This document shows positions 26,651 through 35,689 of a stretch of DNA of 64,000 nucleotides, piece after piece; the first letter of the stretch is position 1, and each line of letters begins with the position of its first letter. A program made the position numbers and the translations under genes. The stretch lies in contig JAGOPY010000007.1 in assembly GCA_017991835.1 (NCBI GenBank), positions 1 to 64,000 on the forward strand. Direction: 5' to 3'. This DNA is from Bacteroidales bacterium. GTDB lineage: Bacteria > Bacteroidota > Bacteroidia > Bacteroidales > JAGOPY01. Below the pieces are notes generated by a model. The model was not told where the DNA came from, made no database searches, and was given only the letters and a program-made list of their open reading frames with translations.

Positions 26651-26679
26651 CGAAAATTGTCAATGTGGACGAATCCTAG

Positions 26680-26687
26680 TACTTTTG
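26680..26687 (+). promoter_or_regulatory. -7 box of the phosphopantetheinyl transferase gene
   Basis: TACTTTTG, 20 bases before the ATG at 26708. Its position makes the in-frame ATGs at 26657 and 26663 unlikely starts. Confidence 0.5.
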
Positions 26688-26707
26688 GATTTGATAATCG
26701 TAACGGC

Positions 26708-27349
26708 ATGGCTGAATATCTTCGCAGGCAAATTGGAAATCATTCGCTTCTGGCGTTATGGTTGATTACCGAAAGCACAGAAGAACTTGAAGCTGCCATT
26801 TCACTCCGGGCCGAAGAGAAGAAACTCTATGAATCCTTTGTGGCCGAAAGCCGCAGGAAGCAATGGCTGGCTTACCGTCTCCTCATCCGGGACCTTCTCA
26901 GGCCCGACGATTTTCCGGTGGAGTATGACGAGACCAATAAGCCTTACCTTGCCGGAAGCAATTATCATATTTCGGTCAGCCATTCCGGCGATATGGCGGC
27001 CGTCATCATCAGCCGCAAATCAAGGGTCGGAATTGATATCGAAAAGATCAGGCCCAGGGTCGGCAAGGTGAAGGAACGGTTTCTCAGCCTGCCCGAGCTT
27101 GACCGGATTGGTAACGATAGCGGTTTTAGCCGGCTGACGCTGGCCTGGTCAGCCAAAGAAGCGATCTATAAGTTGTTCGGGCAAAGAGACCTGGATTTCA
27201 GGGAAAACATCTGCCTGCATCTGCCCGATCAGCCGGGAGAACCGTTTGATGGCGATATCATCCTGGATTCCGGTATTACCCGGTTCCGGATCGAAAATGA
27301 ACTCATCGGGGATTATATCCTGGTTTATGTCGAAGAGCCGGCGCCGTGA
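26708..27349 (+). CDS. 4'-phosphopantetheinyl transferase (Sfp type)
   Basis: 213 residues from the start favoured by the promoter. It moves the phosphopantetheine arm of CoA to a serine of a carrier protein. The two family signatures are clear: SRVGIDIEKIRPR (magnesium-binding Asp/Glu) and LAWSAKEAIYKLFG (the W-(S/T)-x-K-E-A motif). The preceding NYHISVSHSGDMAAV is also typical. No polyketide or peptide synthetase is nearby, so it probably activates the fatty-acid carrier protein or an unlinked pathway. Confidence 0.93.
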   Translation: MAEYLRRQIGNHSLLALWLITESTEELEAAISLRAEEKKLYESFVAESRRKQWLAYRLLIRDLLRPDDFPVEYDETNKPYLAGSNYHISVSHSGDMAAVIISRKSRVGIDIEKIRPRVGKVKERFLSLPELDRIGNDSGFSRLTLAWSAKEAIYKLFGQRDLDFRENICLHLPDQPGEPFDGDIILDSGITRFRIENELIGDYILVYVEEPAP

Positions 27350-27379
27350 CAGATTCCCGGCAGGCAGTATAAATTTTTA

Positions 27380-27387
27380 TACTTTTG
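27380..27387 (+). promoter_or_regulatory. -7 box of the GGGP synthase gene
   Basis: TACTTTTG lies 17 bases before the ATG at 27405, in the 55-base gap after the transferase gene. A -33 element is not obvious, so co-transcription from upstream is also possible. Confidence 0.45.
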
Positions 27388-27404
27388 CATCAGAGCAGCA
27401 GGAA

Positions 27405-28145
27405 ATGACCATCTACCAGAAAATCACCGGTAAAATACCCGGAAAGGCATTTGCGGTTTTGATCGATCCCGATCAGTACCACACCGGTGGCATTGACAAC
27501 ATTGTCAAGATCGCCTCCGACAGCCGGGTCGATTTTATCCTGGTCGGGGGCAGCCTGCTGACCAACGACCACCTGGATGAGACACTGGAAAGAATCAGGT
27601 CACTGGCTGAAATTCCGGTCATCCTTTTCCCGGGCAGCATCATGCAAGTCAGCGGCAAAGCCGATGCGGTCCTGCTGTTATCGCTGATTTCAGGGCGTAA
27701 TGCCGATCTCCTGATCGGTAAACACGTGATCGCCGCACCTTATTTAAAAGAAAGCAAACTGGAAATCCTCCCAACCGGATATATGCTTATTGAAAGCGGC
27801 CCGCTGACAACAGCCCAGTACATCAGCAACACCCTGCCCATACCGCATGCCAAAGACGACATTGCCGCATGCACGGCCATGGCCGGCGAAATGCTCGGCT
27901 TACGGCTGATCTACATGGATGCCGGTTCAGGCGCCGAAAATCCCGTATCGCCCTCCATGATCCGTAAAGTCAGGGCTGTAATCTCCGTCCCGCTGATCGT
28001 CGGGGGCGGAATCCGGACACCGGAACAAGCCATCGTTTCCTGCCAGGCCGGCGCTGATATTATCGTGGTGGGCAATGCCATCGAAAAAGACCCCTCCTGC
28101 CTCAAAGAAATCGCCCATGCCATCCATTCCTGTTCAGAACTTTAA
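27405..28145 (+). CDS. Geranylgeranylglyceryl phosphate synthase family protein
   Basis: 246 residues, a TIM barrel of the PcrB/GGGPS family. AVLIDPDQYH near the start, FILVGGSLLTND, ILFPGSIMQVS, YMDAGSGAENPVS and IVGGGIRTPEQA are the diagnostic loops, the last two forming the phosphate cup. The enzyme joins glycerol-1-phosphate to a prenyl diphosphate through an ether bond. Bacteroidota carry a group that makes the archaeal-type product in vitro. No glycerol-1-phosphate dehydrogenase is visible in this window. Confidence 0.92.
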   Translation: MTIYQKITGKIPGKAFAVLIDPDQYHTGGIDNIVKIASDSRVDFILVGGSLLTNDHLDETLERIRSLAEIPVILFPGSIMQVSGKADAVLLLSLISGRNADLLIGKHVIAAPYLKESKLEILPTGYMLIESGPLTTAQYISNTLPIPHAKDDIAACTAMAGEMLGLRLIYMDAGSGAENPVSPSMIRKVRAVISVPLIVGGGIRTPEQAIVSCQAGADIIVVGNAIEKDPSCLKEIAHAIHSCSEL

Positions 28146-28150
28146 TCTCA

Positions 28151-28170
28151 CCGGCGGATTTACCCGTCGG
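28151..28170. repeat. CCGGCGG-ATTTAC-CCGTCGG hairpin
   Basis: A 7-bp stem with one G-T pair and a 6-base loop, directly after the GGGP synthase stop codon. Almost the same sequence occurs at 63063-63082. It may work as a terminator or be a dispersed palindrome. Confidence 0.7.
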
Positions 28171-28200
28171 AGCATCATATCGCAATAAATAATACCGAAT

Positions 28201-30333
28201 ATGAAAAAAAACATCTCCCTGATTCTCGTTTTCCTTTTCGCCACATCCCTGGCATTTGCGCAAAAAAAACTGACCATCGAAGACGTCAGTGGCATGAACC
28301 GCTCGGTTTATCCGTCATCGATGAGAAACCTGCAATGGGTGCCCGAAAGCAACCGCTTTTCGTACATGGAGAACAATGCCCTCCTCACCCGTAAAGCCGA
28401 CAAAACGGTTCCCGATACACTGGTCAGGTTATCCGAAATGAACCCGGCACTGAAAAAAGCATCATTCGACACCCTCGCAAGGTTTCCTTTCATCAGCTGG
28501 GAAGACGAATCTTCCTTCCTGTTTACGAACAACCAGAAAGTGTACCGGTATTTTGTCAACAGCCGGTCTGTTTCATTTGTCAATTCCTACCCGGAAGAAG
28601 CTGAAAATATTGATGCAACTGGCAATATGAAAAAGATTGCCTATACCGTCGATAATAACCTCTATTTAGCTTTGGAGGGAAAACAGGTTCAACTGACACA
28701 GGATACCCTTTCGGGTATTGTTAACGGGCAGAGTGTTCACCGCAATGAGTTCGGGATAGAAAAAGGGACCTTCTGGTCGCCGGAAGGCAATTACCTGGCT
28801 TACTACAGGAAGGATGAAACGATGGTGACCGATTACCCGCTGGTCAACACCACCACGCGGATTGCAGAGCTGGAAAACATCAAATACCCGATGGCCGGGA
28901 TGACCAGCGAACAAGTGACGCTTGTTGTTTACAATCTGGCTGATGGCACCCGTTTGACCGTGAAAACCGGCTTGCCTGCCGATCAGTACCTTACCTCGGT
29001 GACCTGGAGCCCCGATGAACAAGACCTCTACATCGGGATTCTCAACAGGGGACAGAATCACCTGAAATTGAACCGTTATAGCGCCACTACCGGGGAGTAC
29101 GAGGCCACCCTCTTCGAAGAAAAAAGCGATAAATATGTCGAGCCGCTGCATCCGCTCTATTTCATTGATTCGCAGCCCGACCGGTTCATCTGGATGAGCC
29201 AGCGCGATGGATACCGCCATATGTACCTCTATTCGACCGACGGAACCCTGCTCCGCCAGCTGACCAGCGGCCCATGGATCGTCACCTCCTTCCTGGGAAC
29301 CGACCCGAAAGGGAACAGGGCGTTTTTCCTGGCCACCCGGAACAGCCCGCTTAACGAAGATATTTTCGCCGTTGATTTCAAGACGGCTTCTATCCAGCCC
29401 GTCTCGGCCAACACCGGTGTTCACAACCCGGCGCTCAGCCCCGATGCCAGGTACATCCTGGATGTTTACAGCGATACCAGCGTCTGCCGGGAATACAACA
29501 TCATCGACTCGAAAGGGAAAATGCTCCAGGTCATTTCGCGCAGCGACGACCCACTGGATGACTATGTAAAATGCCAGAGCAAGATATTCCAGCTCCCGGC
29601 CGACGACAACACCCCGTTGTTCTGCCAGATGATCCTGCCGCATGATTTCAACCCGGCAAAAAAGTACCCGGTCATTGTGTATGTCTACGGGGGTCCCCAT
29701 GCACAGCTTGTCAACAACACCTGGCTCGGGGGAACCAGCCTGTTCAATTACTACCTCGCGCAGCAGGGCTATATCATTTTCACGCTCGATAACAGGGGTT
29801 CGGCCAACCGCGGCAGGGACTTCGAACAGGCTGTTTTCCGCAACCTGGGGACGCTGGAGGTCATTGACCAGATGACCGGTATCAGATACCTGAAAAGCCT
29901 GCCATATGTCGACCCGGAGAGGATCGGCGTAACCGGATGGAGCTACGGCGGATTCATGACGATTTCGCTGATGCTTCGCCAGCCCGGTGTATTCAAAGTG
30001 GGCGTTTGCGGAGGGCCGGTGACCGACTGGAAATATTACGAAGTGATGTACGGCGAACGGTATATGGATACCCCGGAGGAAAATCCGGACGGCTATCGTG
30101 AAGCCAGCCTGCTGGAGCGCGCCGGAGAACTGAAGGGAGATCTGCTGATCATCCACGGCACCTCCGATCCGACAGTGGTCTGGCAGCATTCGCTTGCCCT
30201 GATCCAGCGCTTTATCGAGGAAGGGAAACTGGTCGATTATTTTGTTTACCCGGGACATGGCCATGGCGTGGGCGGCAAAGACCGGCTGCACCTGAACCGG
30301 AAAATCGAACAATATTTTATCGATCACCTATGA
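28201..30333 (+). CDS. Dipeptidyl peptidase IV (S9 family), secreted
   Basis: 710 residues with a signal peptide (MKKNISLILVFLFATSLAFAQ). The N-terminal beta-propeller spans about residues 40-460 and the alpha/beta-hydrolase domain the rest. The catalytic triad is visible: Ser581 in GWSYGGF, Asp656 in GTSDPTVVW and a His at 686/688 in GHGHGVGG. It releases X-Pro dipeptides from peptides in the periplasm. The stop codon overlaps the ATG of the next gene (ATGA), so the three genes to 35170 are translationally coupled. Confidence 0.94.
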   Translation: MKKNISLILVFLFATSLAFAQKKLTIEDVSGMNRSVYPSSMRNLQWVPESNRFSYMENNALLTRKADKTVPDTLVRLSEMNPALKKASFDTLARFPFISWEDESSFLFTNNQKVYRYFVNSRSVSFVNSYPEEAENIDATGNMKKIAYTVDNNLYLALEGKQVQLTQDTLSGIVNGQSVHRNEFGIEKGTFWSPEGNYLAYYRKDETMVTDYPLVNTTTRIAELENIKYPMAGMTSEQVTLVVYNLADGTRLTVKTGLPADQYLTSVTWSPDEQDLYIGILNRGQNHLKLNRYSATTGEYEATLFEEKSDKYVEPLHPLYFIDSQPDRFIWMSQRDGYRHMYLYSTDGTLLRQLTSGPWIVTSFLGTDPKGNRAFFLATRNSPLNEDIFAVDFKTASIQPVSANTGVHNPALSPDARYILDVYSDTSVCREYNIIDSKGKMLQVISRSDDPLDDYVKCQSKIFQLPADDNTPLFCQMILPHDFNPAKKYPVIVYVYGGPHAQLVNNTWLGGTSLFNYYLAQQGYIIFTLDNRGSANRGRDFEQAVFRNLGTLEVIDQMTGIRYLKSLPYVDPERIGVTGWSYGGFMTISLMLRQPGVFKVGVCGGPVTDWKYYEVMYGERYMDTPEENPDGYREASLLERAGELKGDLLIIHGTSDPTVVWQHSLALIQRFIEEGKLVDYFVYPGHGHGVGGKDRLHLNRKIEQYFIDHL

Positions 30334-32591
30334 TCCGGTGGATAATCCTGCCGGTCATCCTGTTTTTCTCAGTATCAGGATATTTCTCCGCCACCGCCCA
30401 GATCCTGCTGGCCGACAGCGGCCTCTCGGATTACCGGATCGTGATCCCCAGCAAACCTTCTGCCGGAGAGTCGAAAGCCGCCTTGCAGTTTCAATCGGTT
30501 TTCAGGGAAATATCATCAGTGACGCTGCCGATAGTCCCCGACTCCCGGCCCGACTCGGAAAAGGAAATAGTCATCGGGAACAGCACACGCCTGGAAAAAA
30601 TTAAGTCTAAAGGCCGTTTTAAAGATGATGAAGATGATGGATTCCTGATCCATACTGACCAGGCTAAGCTTTTCATCTGCGGAGCAGGCGACAATGGATT
30701 ATTTTACGGGGTTTGCTCATTCTTTGAGAATTACCTGGGTTACCGGTACTACAGTCCTTCGGTAAAACATCATCCTAAACTTAACCAGGTCATAATTAAT
30801 AAGATAGACGACAGGCAAGTCCCCGTCTTCACTTTCAGGGAGATGCTTTTCCCTGCCCGGAGCGATTCGGCTTACAGGCAATGGCATAAGCTGGATACCC
30901 ACTCCGACGGCTCCTGGGGTATGTGGGTCCATACTTTCGATGACCTGGTCCCGGCTGCTAAATATTTTGACGAACACCCGGAGTACTTTTCGGAAATAAA
31001 CGGGAACAGGGTCCGCGACGGGCAGTTGTGCCTTTCTAATCCCCAAGTATTTGACCTGGTGATTGAAAATCTCCGAAAAAAAATCATTGCACGGCCGGAA
31101 GCCCTTTACTGGTCCGTTTCTCAAAACGACAACTTCCTGGCCTGCCAGTGCGCATCGTGTGATTCGGTTGCAAAAAAATTCGGCGGCCAGTCAGGATTGA
31201 TGATCTGGTTCGTGAACCGGGTGGCGGAACTCTTCCCGGATAAGATCATCTCCACACTTGCCTACCAGTACACTCGTCATGCTCCGGAAAATATCCGGCC
31301 ACTGCCGAATGTTAACATCATGCTGTGCAGCATCGAATGCAACCGGAGCAAACCGCTCCGCAATGATCCTTCAAGCGCTGACTTTGTGAAAGATGTAAAA
31401 GACTGGACCCGGCTGACGGAGAATATCCTGGTATGGGATTATGTTGTACAATTCCGCAACTATATCAGCCCGTTCCCGAATCTTCGTGTTCTGCAGCCCA
31501 ACCTGGAGTTTTTTGCCGGAAAAGGATGCAAGCTCATGTTCCAGCAAGGCAGCGGAAGCTCACTGTCCGAATTTTCCGACCTGCGGGCCTATATGATCGC
31601 CAAACTGCTCTGGGATCCTTATGCCGATGCCGATGCCATTATGAAAGATTTCATCTGGGGCTATTATGGCGATGCGGCTCCCCACATCCTCGACTATATC
31701 GGAATCCTCCACGATGAGTTGGAATCATCCGGCGGAGACCTGGTGATCTATGGTTTTCCATACACCGGCGTTCATTCCTTCCTGAAACCATTCCTGATCC
31801 CCGCTTACCGGAAATGCTTCGATGAAGCGGAAAATGCCGTGAAGGATGATCCCGGACTGCTCGCACGGGTCCACTATGCCCGTCTTCCCCTTGATTTTGC
31901 CATTCTCGACCTCTCCCTGCACCAGGTGGATCATGACCTGACCTGGTTTACAGGAGACGGAATGAATTTAACGGTGAGGCAAGATATGATCAACCTGCTC
32001 GATACCTTTGTAAACCGTTGTAAACGACTGGATGTGAACACGCTTAACGAACAATCTTATTCGCCGGAAGAATACCGGCTTACGGTTAAGAAATATTTGC
32101 TGAAAACCTCCGAAAGGCATATGGGCATCGGGAAAGCGGCTGATATCCTTACCGAATACAGCGCCAAATATGAGGCAGGAGGCGAAAATGCCCTCACCGA
32201 CGGCATCAGGGGCATTAATGACTACCACTTCAACTGGCTGGGCTTTGAGGGCAACGATCTGGAGGCCATTATCGATCTGGAAGAGGAGAAAACACTTGCT
32301 TCCATCAGTGCCGATTTTCTCCAGGACATCCGCTCATGGATCTTTCTTCCGAATTCATTTTCAGCATATTACTCTTTGGATGGGATCATTTTCCATGAAA
32401 TCGGAACAGATCCGAATATCACCCCTGACAATAAAACAGGAGCCTTTATAAATACATTCACGGTGCCGGCCGATGGTATCCAGGCCCGCTACGTCAAAGT
32501 TGTAGCCGAATCGATGAAAACCTGCCCTGAATGGCATCTCGGCAAAGGCAAAAATTCCTGGATCTTTACCGATGAAATCGTTATAAAATGA
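30330..32591 (+). CDS. DUF4838 protein, probable glycoside-hydrolase-like, secreted
   Basis: 753 residues with a signal peptide (ILPVILFFSVSGYFSATAQ). Residues about 30-170 match the GH67/alpha-glucuronidase-like N-terminal fold (EKEIVIGNSTRLEKIKS, FICGAGDNGLFYGVCSFFENYLGYRYY). The centre is a DUF4838 region (DTHSDGSWGMWVHTFDDL, YWSVSQNDNFLACQC, the CxC...C cluster at 265-275). The C-terminal 130 residues (SWIFLPNSFSAYYSLDGI ... ARYVKVVAES) look like an F5/8-type carbohydrate-binding domain. DUF4838 is usually found in carbohydrate contexts, but no reaction is established. It overlaps both neighbours by four bases. Confidence 0.85.
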   Translation: MIRWIILPVILFFSVSGYFSATAQILLADSGLSDYRIVIPSKPSAGESKAALQFQSVFREISSVTLPIVPDSRPDSEKEIVIGNSTRLEKIKSKGRFKDDEDDGFLIHTDQAKLFICGAGDNGLFYGVCSFFENYLGYRYYSPSVKHHPKLNQVIINKIDDRQVPVFTFREMLFPARSDSAYRQWHKLDTHSDGSWGMWVHTFDDLVPAAKYFDEHPEYFSEINGNRVRDGQLCLSNPQVFDLVIENLRKKIIARPEALYWSVSQNDNFLACQCASCDSVAKKFGGQSGLMIWFVNRVAELFPDKIISTLAYQYTRHAPENIRPLPNVNIMLCSIECNRSKPLRNDPSSADFVKDVKDWTRLTENILVWDYVVQFRNYISPFPNLRVLQPNLEFFAGKGCKLMFQQGSGSSLSEFSDLRAYMIAKLLWDPYADADAIMKDFIWGYYGDAAPHILDYIGILHDELESSGGDLVIYGFPYTGVHSFLKPFLIPAYRKCFDEAENAVKDDPGLLARVHYARLPLDFAILDLSLHQVDHDLTWFTGDGMNLTVRQDMINLLDTFVNRCKRLDVNTLNEQSYSPEEYRLTVKKYLLKTSERHMGIGKAADILTEYSAKYEAGGENALTDGIRGINDYHFNWLGFEGNDLEAIIDLEEEKTLASISADFLQDIRSWIFLPNSFSAYYSLDGIIFHEIGTDPNITPDNKTGAFINTFTVPADGIQARYVKVVAESMKTCPEWHLGKGKNSWIFTDEIVIK

Positions 32592-35170
32592 ACAAACTTT
32601 GTATGAAGTCCTTACGGAAATTATCCCCCCTGTTCGGGCTTTTATGGCTTGTAACTGCATCTTACCCCCTGTTGGCACAATCCGTAAAAGTCATGTCTTT
32701 CAATATCCGTTTCGATAACCCGGCCGATGAGAACAATTGCTGGGAAAACAGGCGTAAACTGGCAACATTGACGATCCGGAATGTCGCACCCGATTTCATC
32801 GGGATGCAGGAGGCGCTGGAAAGGCAGGTGCTTTATCTCGATGCTTCCCTTCCGGGTTACGATTATATCGGCGTTGGCAGGGACGACGGCAAAAAAGCAG
32901 GCGAATATGTCCCGGTTTTTTACCGGACCGATCGGTTCACCCTTCTTGACCAGGGCCACTTCTGGCTGTCGGAAACACCCGGCGATACCGGCAGCGTGGG
33001 ATGGGATGCCGCTCTCCCGCGGATTTGCACCTGGGGTAAATTCCGGGAAACAGAGACCGGCAGGGAGATCCTTTTCCTGAATACCCATTTCGACCATATG
33101 GGCGCAAAGGCACGTGCTGAAAGCGCCAGGCTTATCCTCGGTTTTATCGGTGAGAATATGCACACTCTTCCCGTGATCCTTACCGGCGATTTCAACTGCT
33201 CCGCGGATGAAGAACCTTACCGGATTCTGACGCAGGGCACCGGGTTGTCGGATGCCTGCCTGGCTTCAGGCGACACGAATAAGTGTTCAGAAGGGACTTT
33301 CAATGGTTTTGGGCATGAGCAGAACCCGCAACGGATCGATTTTATTTTCTTTAATGAACAATTCCGGACCAGGTCGTACGAAGCCAGGAAGATCACCTAT
33401 AACGGCATGTTTGTTTCCGACCACTGGCCGGTGCTGGCTCAGCTGGAATGCAGCGAAAAGGGAGCCCGCCCTGACGAGCGCAGCGAGGAAGGACCCGCAG
33501 GCAGAGGTCAGGGGGATACGACAATCGTTCAGACGTTCACTTTCGATTCCATAGTGACGAGAAGAGCTGAGTTTCAGTTTCCCGGCAAGGAGAAGCGTTA
33601 TGAAAAGATCCTGATGTATTACACGCTGAAGTGTGATTCGCTGACACCGCACGACCAATACCCCTGCGGGGAATGGGATTATACGACATACGTCAAAGTA
33701 TTCGTCCCGACAGGCCGTTACGATTCCTTGTTCTACACCCGGACCGATTCGCTCGGAAATGTGGTCCGTTCGTGGTTCGGTGAATCCATTGAAGTCAGGG
33801 AGCCTTTTGAGATCGGCCGGTTCATCACACCTTACGGAAAGCGGCTCGACCTGGGCCTGAACGGATTTACCTGGATTTATGATGTGACCGATTATGAGCC
33901 GTTGCTACACGGAACGGTTGATCTGAAGGCAGGCAACGGCCAGGAACTGCTCGACCTGCGGTTCCTTTTCATCGAAGGGATTCCGCCGCGGGATGTGGTT
34001 TCGGTCAGGAATATCTGGCCCGAAGGTTCTTATACCTATAAAGAATTAGCGGATGATGCAAAGCTGCAGACTGTCAGGCAAAAACTGGCGGATAATGCCA
34101 GCACCTTCAGCATCAGGGCCCGGATTTCCGGGCACGGCCATTTCGGGCCATTCAACTGCTGCGAGTGGGATCCGAAGACACATACGTACCTGGTAAACGG
34201 GGAGAACCGCTTCGACTGGAAGGTATGGCGCGATTGCGGGATGAACCCGGTCCATCCGCAGGGCGGTACCTGGCAGTTCGACCGTGCCGGCTGGTGCCCC
34301 GGGACATTCGTCGACACCTATGACTTTGAAATAACCCCATTCGTCGAACCCGGCGAAGAGGTATCGATTGATTACCTGATACAGCCGTACGATACGGCCA
34401 ACGGCGAAGAGGGAGGCAATTTCGAAATGGCGATGCACCTCATCGAATATTCCTCACCCAGTCATAAACTCGACCTGGAACTGACCGACATCCTTGCGCC
34501 CGGAAACCGTCATGAGTACCGAAGGATGAATCCTGTCAGCCTGAACCCGGTGATCCGGATCCGGAGCCTCGGCACCGACACTGTCAGAAATATCACCTTT
34601 TTTTACGGGCTGGAGAAAGGGGAAAAGATCACCTACGACTGGCAGGGCAAACTTGGTTTCATGCAATCGGCCGATATTATCCTGCCTAAGCCATCCTGGC
34701 AGGGAGCGGATGATAAATCAATGTTCATCGCTGAAATAATTACGGTCAATGGCTTGCAGGATGAGAGGGAAAGCAATAACACCCAGGTTTCGGCGATCGT
34801 CAAACCGGTTATCCTCCCGGATAAATTTATCATCCATGTCAAAACGCAGGGCTTCGGGAGGGCCGCCGACAACGCGTGGAAAATTAAAGACGAAACCGGC
34901 AGGGTCGTTTACGAAAGGCTGGATTTTCTCGACGATACGGTTTATGACGATCCTGTCAGCTTGCCACCCGGCGCTTACGACTTCACTTTCACCGACAAGA
35001 ACGAGGACGGGCTGATCCGCCACTGGTGGCTCCACTGGGAGGATCCCGGGAAAGTAGGCCAGAACGGGGAATTAAAGATCCTGGGTTCGGATGAAAGGGA
35101 GATCATGAACCTGGGGTACGATTTTGCGGAGAAGAGGACACTGCAGTTTTTCGTCGGGGAACCCGAATAA
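32588..35170 (+). CDS. EEP-family hydrolase fused to a PNGase F-like region, secreted
   Basis: 860 residues. After a signal peptide ending PLLAQS, residues 33-285 are an endonuclease/exonuclease/phosphatase domain (VKVMSFNIRFDN, IGMQEALERQ, LNTHFDHMG, ILTGDFNCSADE, VSDHWPV; catalytic Glu, Asp, Asn and His all present). A 20-residue hydrophilic linker encoded by a repeat-like segment follows. From about 310 to the end there is a peptide-N-glycosidase F-related region (YPCGEWDYTTYVKVF, FLFIEGIPPRDVVSV, GHGHFGPFNCCEWDPKTH, QGGTWQFDRAGWCPG). The second part would release N-glycans. The first part may act on phosphodiesters or phosphoinositide/sphingolipid-like substrates. The fusion is unusual. 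Confidence 0.85.
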   Translation: MNKLCMKSLRKLSPLFGLLWLVTASYPLLAQSVKVMSFNIRFDNPADENNCWENRRKLATLTIRNVAPDFIGMQEALERQVLYLDASLPGYDYIGVGRDDGKKAGEYVPVFYRTDRFTLLDQGHFWLSETPGDTGSVGWDAALPRICTWGKFRETETGREILFLNTHFDHMGAKARAESARLILGFIGENMHTLPVILTGDFNCSADEEPYRILTQGTGLSDACLASGDTNKCSEGTFNGFGHEQNPQRIDFIFFNEQFRTRSYEARKITYNGMFVSDHWPVLAQLECSEKGARPDERSEEGPAGRGQGDTTIVQTFTFDSIVTRRAEFQFPGKEKRYEKILMYYTLKCDSLTPHDQYPCGEWDYTTYVKVFVPTGRYDSLFYTRTDSLGNVVRSWFGESIEVREPFEIGRFITPYGKRLDLGLNGFTWIYDVTDYEPLLHGTVDLKAGNGQELLDLRFLFIEGIPPRDVVSVRNIWPEGSYTYKELADDAKLQTVRQKLADNASTFSIRARISGHGHFGPFNCCEWDPKTHTYLVNGENRFDWKVWRDCGMNPVHPQGGTWQFDRAGWCPGTFVDTYDFEITPFVEPGEEVSIDYLIQPYDTANGEEGGNFEMAMHLIEYSSPSHKLDLELTDILAPGNRHEYRRMNPVSLNPVIRIRSLGTDTVRNITFFYGLEKGEKITYDWQGKLGFMQSADIILPKPSWQGADDKSMFIAEIITVNGLQDERESNNTQVSAIVKPVILPDKFIIHVKTQGFGRAADNAWKIKDETGRVVYERLDFLDDTVYDDPVSLPPGAYDFTFTDKNEDGLIRHWWLHWEDPGKVGQNGELKILGSDEREIMNLGYDFAEKRTLQFFVGEPE
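33469..33513. repeat. Repeat-like insert forming the EEP/PNGase linker
   Basis: A 45-bp segment bounded by inverted CCCTGAC / GTCAGGG ends, containing GACGAGCGCAGCGAGG. It resembles the GCGAGCGAAGCGAGC spacer elements at 4831-4896. It falls exactly between the two domains of the fusion protein, in frame. Confidence 0.55.
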
Positions 35171-35190
35171 ATTGATGATTTCTTTCAAAA

Positions 35191-35526
35191 TCACTTCATC
35201 AATTTCTCCAGGTTCTCGATATAATCGAGTGAATCATCCTCATAAAATTCAACCTGGGGAATAATCCTGACCTGTTTGCGGATCTTATTGCCCAGCTTGT
35301 AGCGGAATTCGGGAATGTGCGCCCTGATCTCCTCAACCGTGGGTTTCTTGTCTTTCAAAGCAAAGATGCTCAGGTTAAACCGGGCCACCGAAAGGTCTTT
35401 TGTCACGTTTACCTTGGTTATCGTGATCATAGCGCCCGGGAACAGCCTGCGCATGTCGATCTCGAAAATATCGCCCATCTCCTTTTGCAGCAGCCGGGCC
35501 ATCTTATGTTGTCTTGTCGAGTCCAT
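35191..35526 (-). CDS. rbfA: Ribosome-binding factor A
   Basis: 111 residues, a KH-fold maturation factor for the small ribosomal subunit and cold adaptation. QHKMARLLQKEMGDIF, MITITKVNVTKDLSVARFNLSIF and the ending DDSLDYIENLEKLMK match the family. It is convergent with the EEP/PNGase gene. The next 160 bases upstream hold only word repeats. Confidence 0.92.
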   Translation of the reverse strand: MDSTRQHKMARLLQKEMGDIFEIDMRRLFPGAMITITKVNVTKDLSVARFNLSIFALKDKKPTVEEIRAHIPEFRYKLGNKIRKQVRIIPQVEFYEDDSLDYIENLEKLMK

Positions 35527-35576
35527 TCAAGTAATAATAATTCTTCTTCTAACAAATACAATTCATTACATTCCAG

Positions 35577-35673
35577 GCACCAAATCCCAGGAACCAAACA
35601 AATCCAAAACTACAAGATTAACATTTAAAATATTCTTGGTCTTTATTTTTGAAATTTATTTGGGATTTGGTGC
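35577..35673. repeat. Inverted repeat between rbfA and the carboxyltransferase gene
   Basis: GCACCAAATCCCA at 35577-35589 is exactly complementary to TGGGATTTGGTGC at 35661-35673, with a 71-base AT-rich loop. Similar AAATCCCA/GATTTGG words appear at 37239-37290. It may act as a terminator for the carboxylase operon, whose stop codon is at 35690. Confidence 0.6.
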
Positions 35674-35689
35674 TGGGGATCTGGAATTT

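Noticed and set aside
28666..30327. 553-codon open frame antisense to the dipeptidyl peptidase gene
   Set aside because: The sense strand encodes a full S9 enzyme with its triad; the antisense frame has no family motifs and follows from high GC at third positions.
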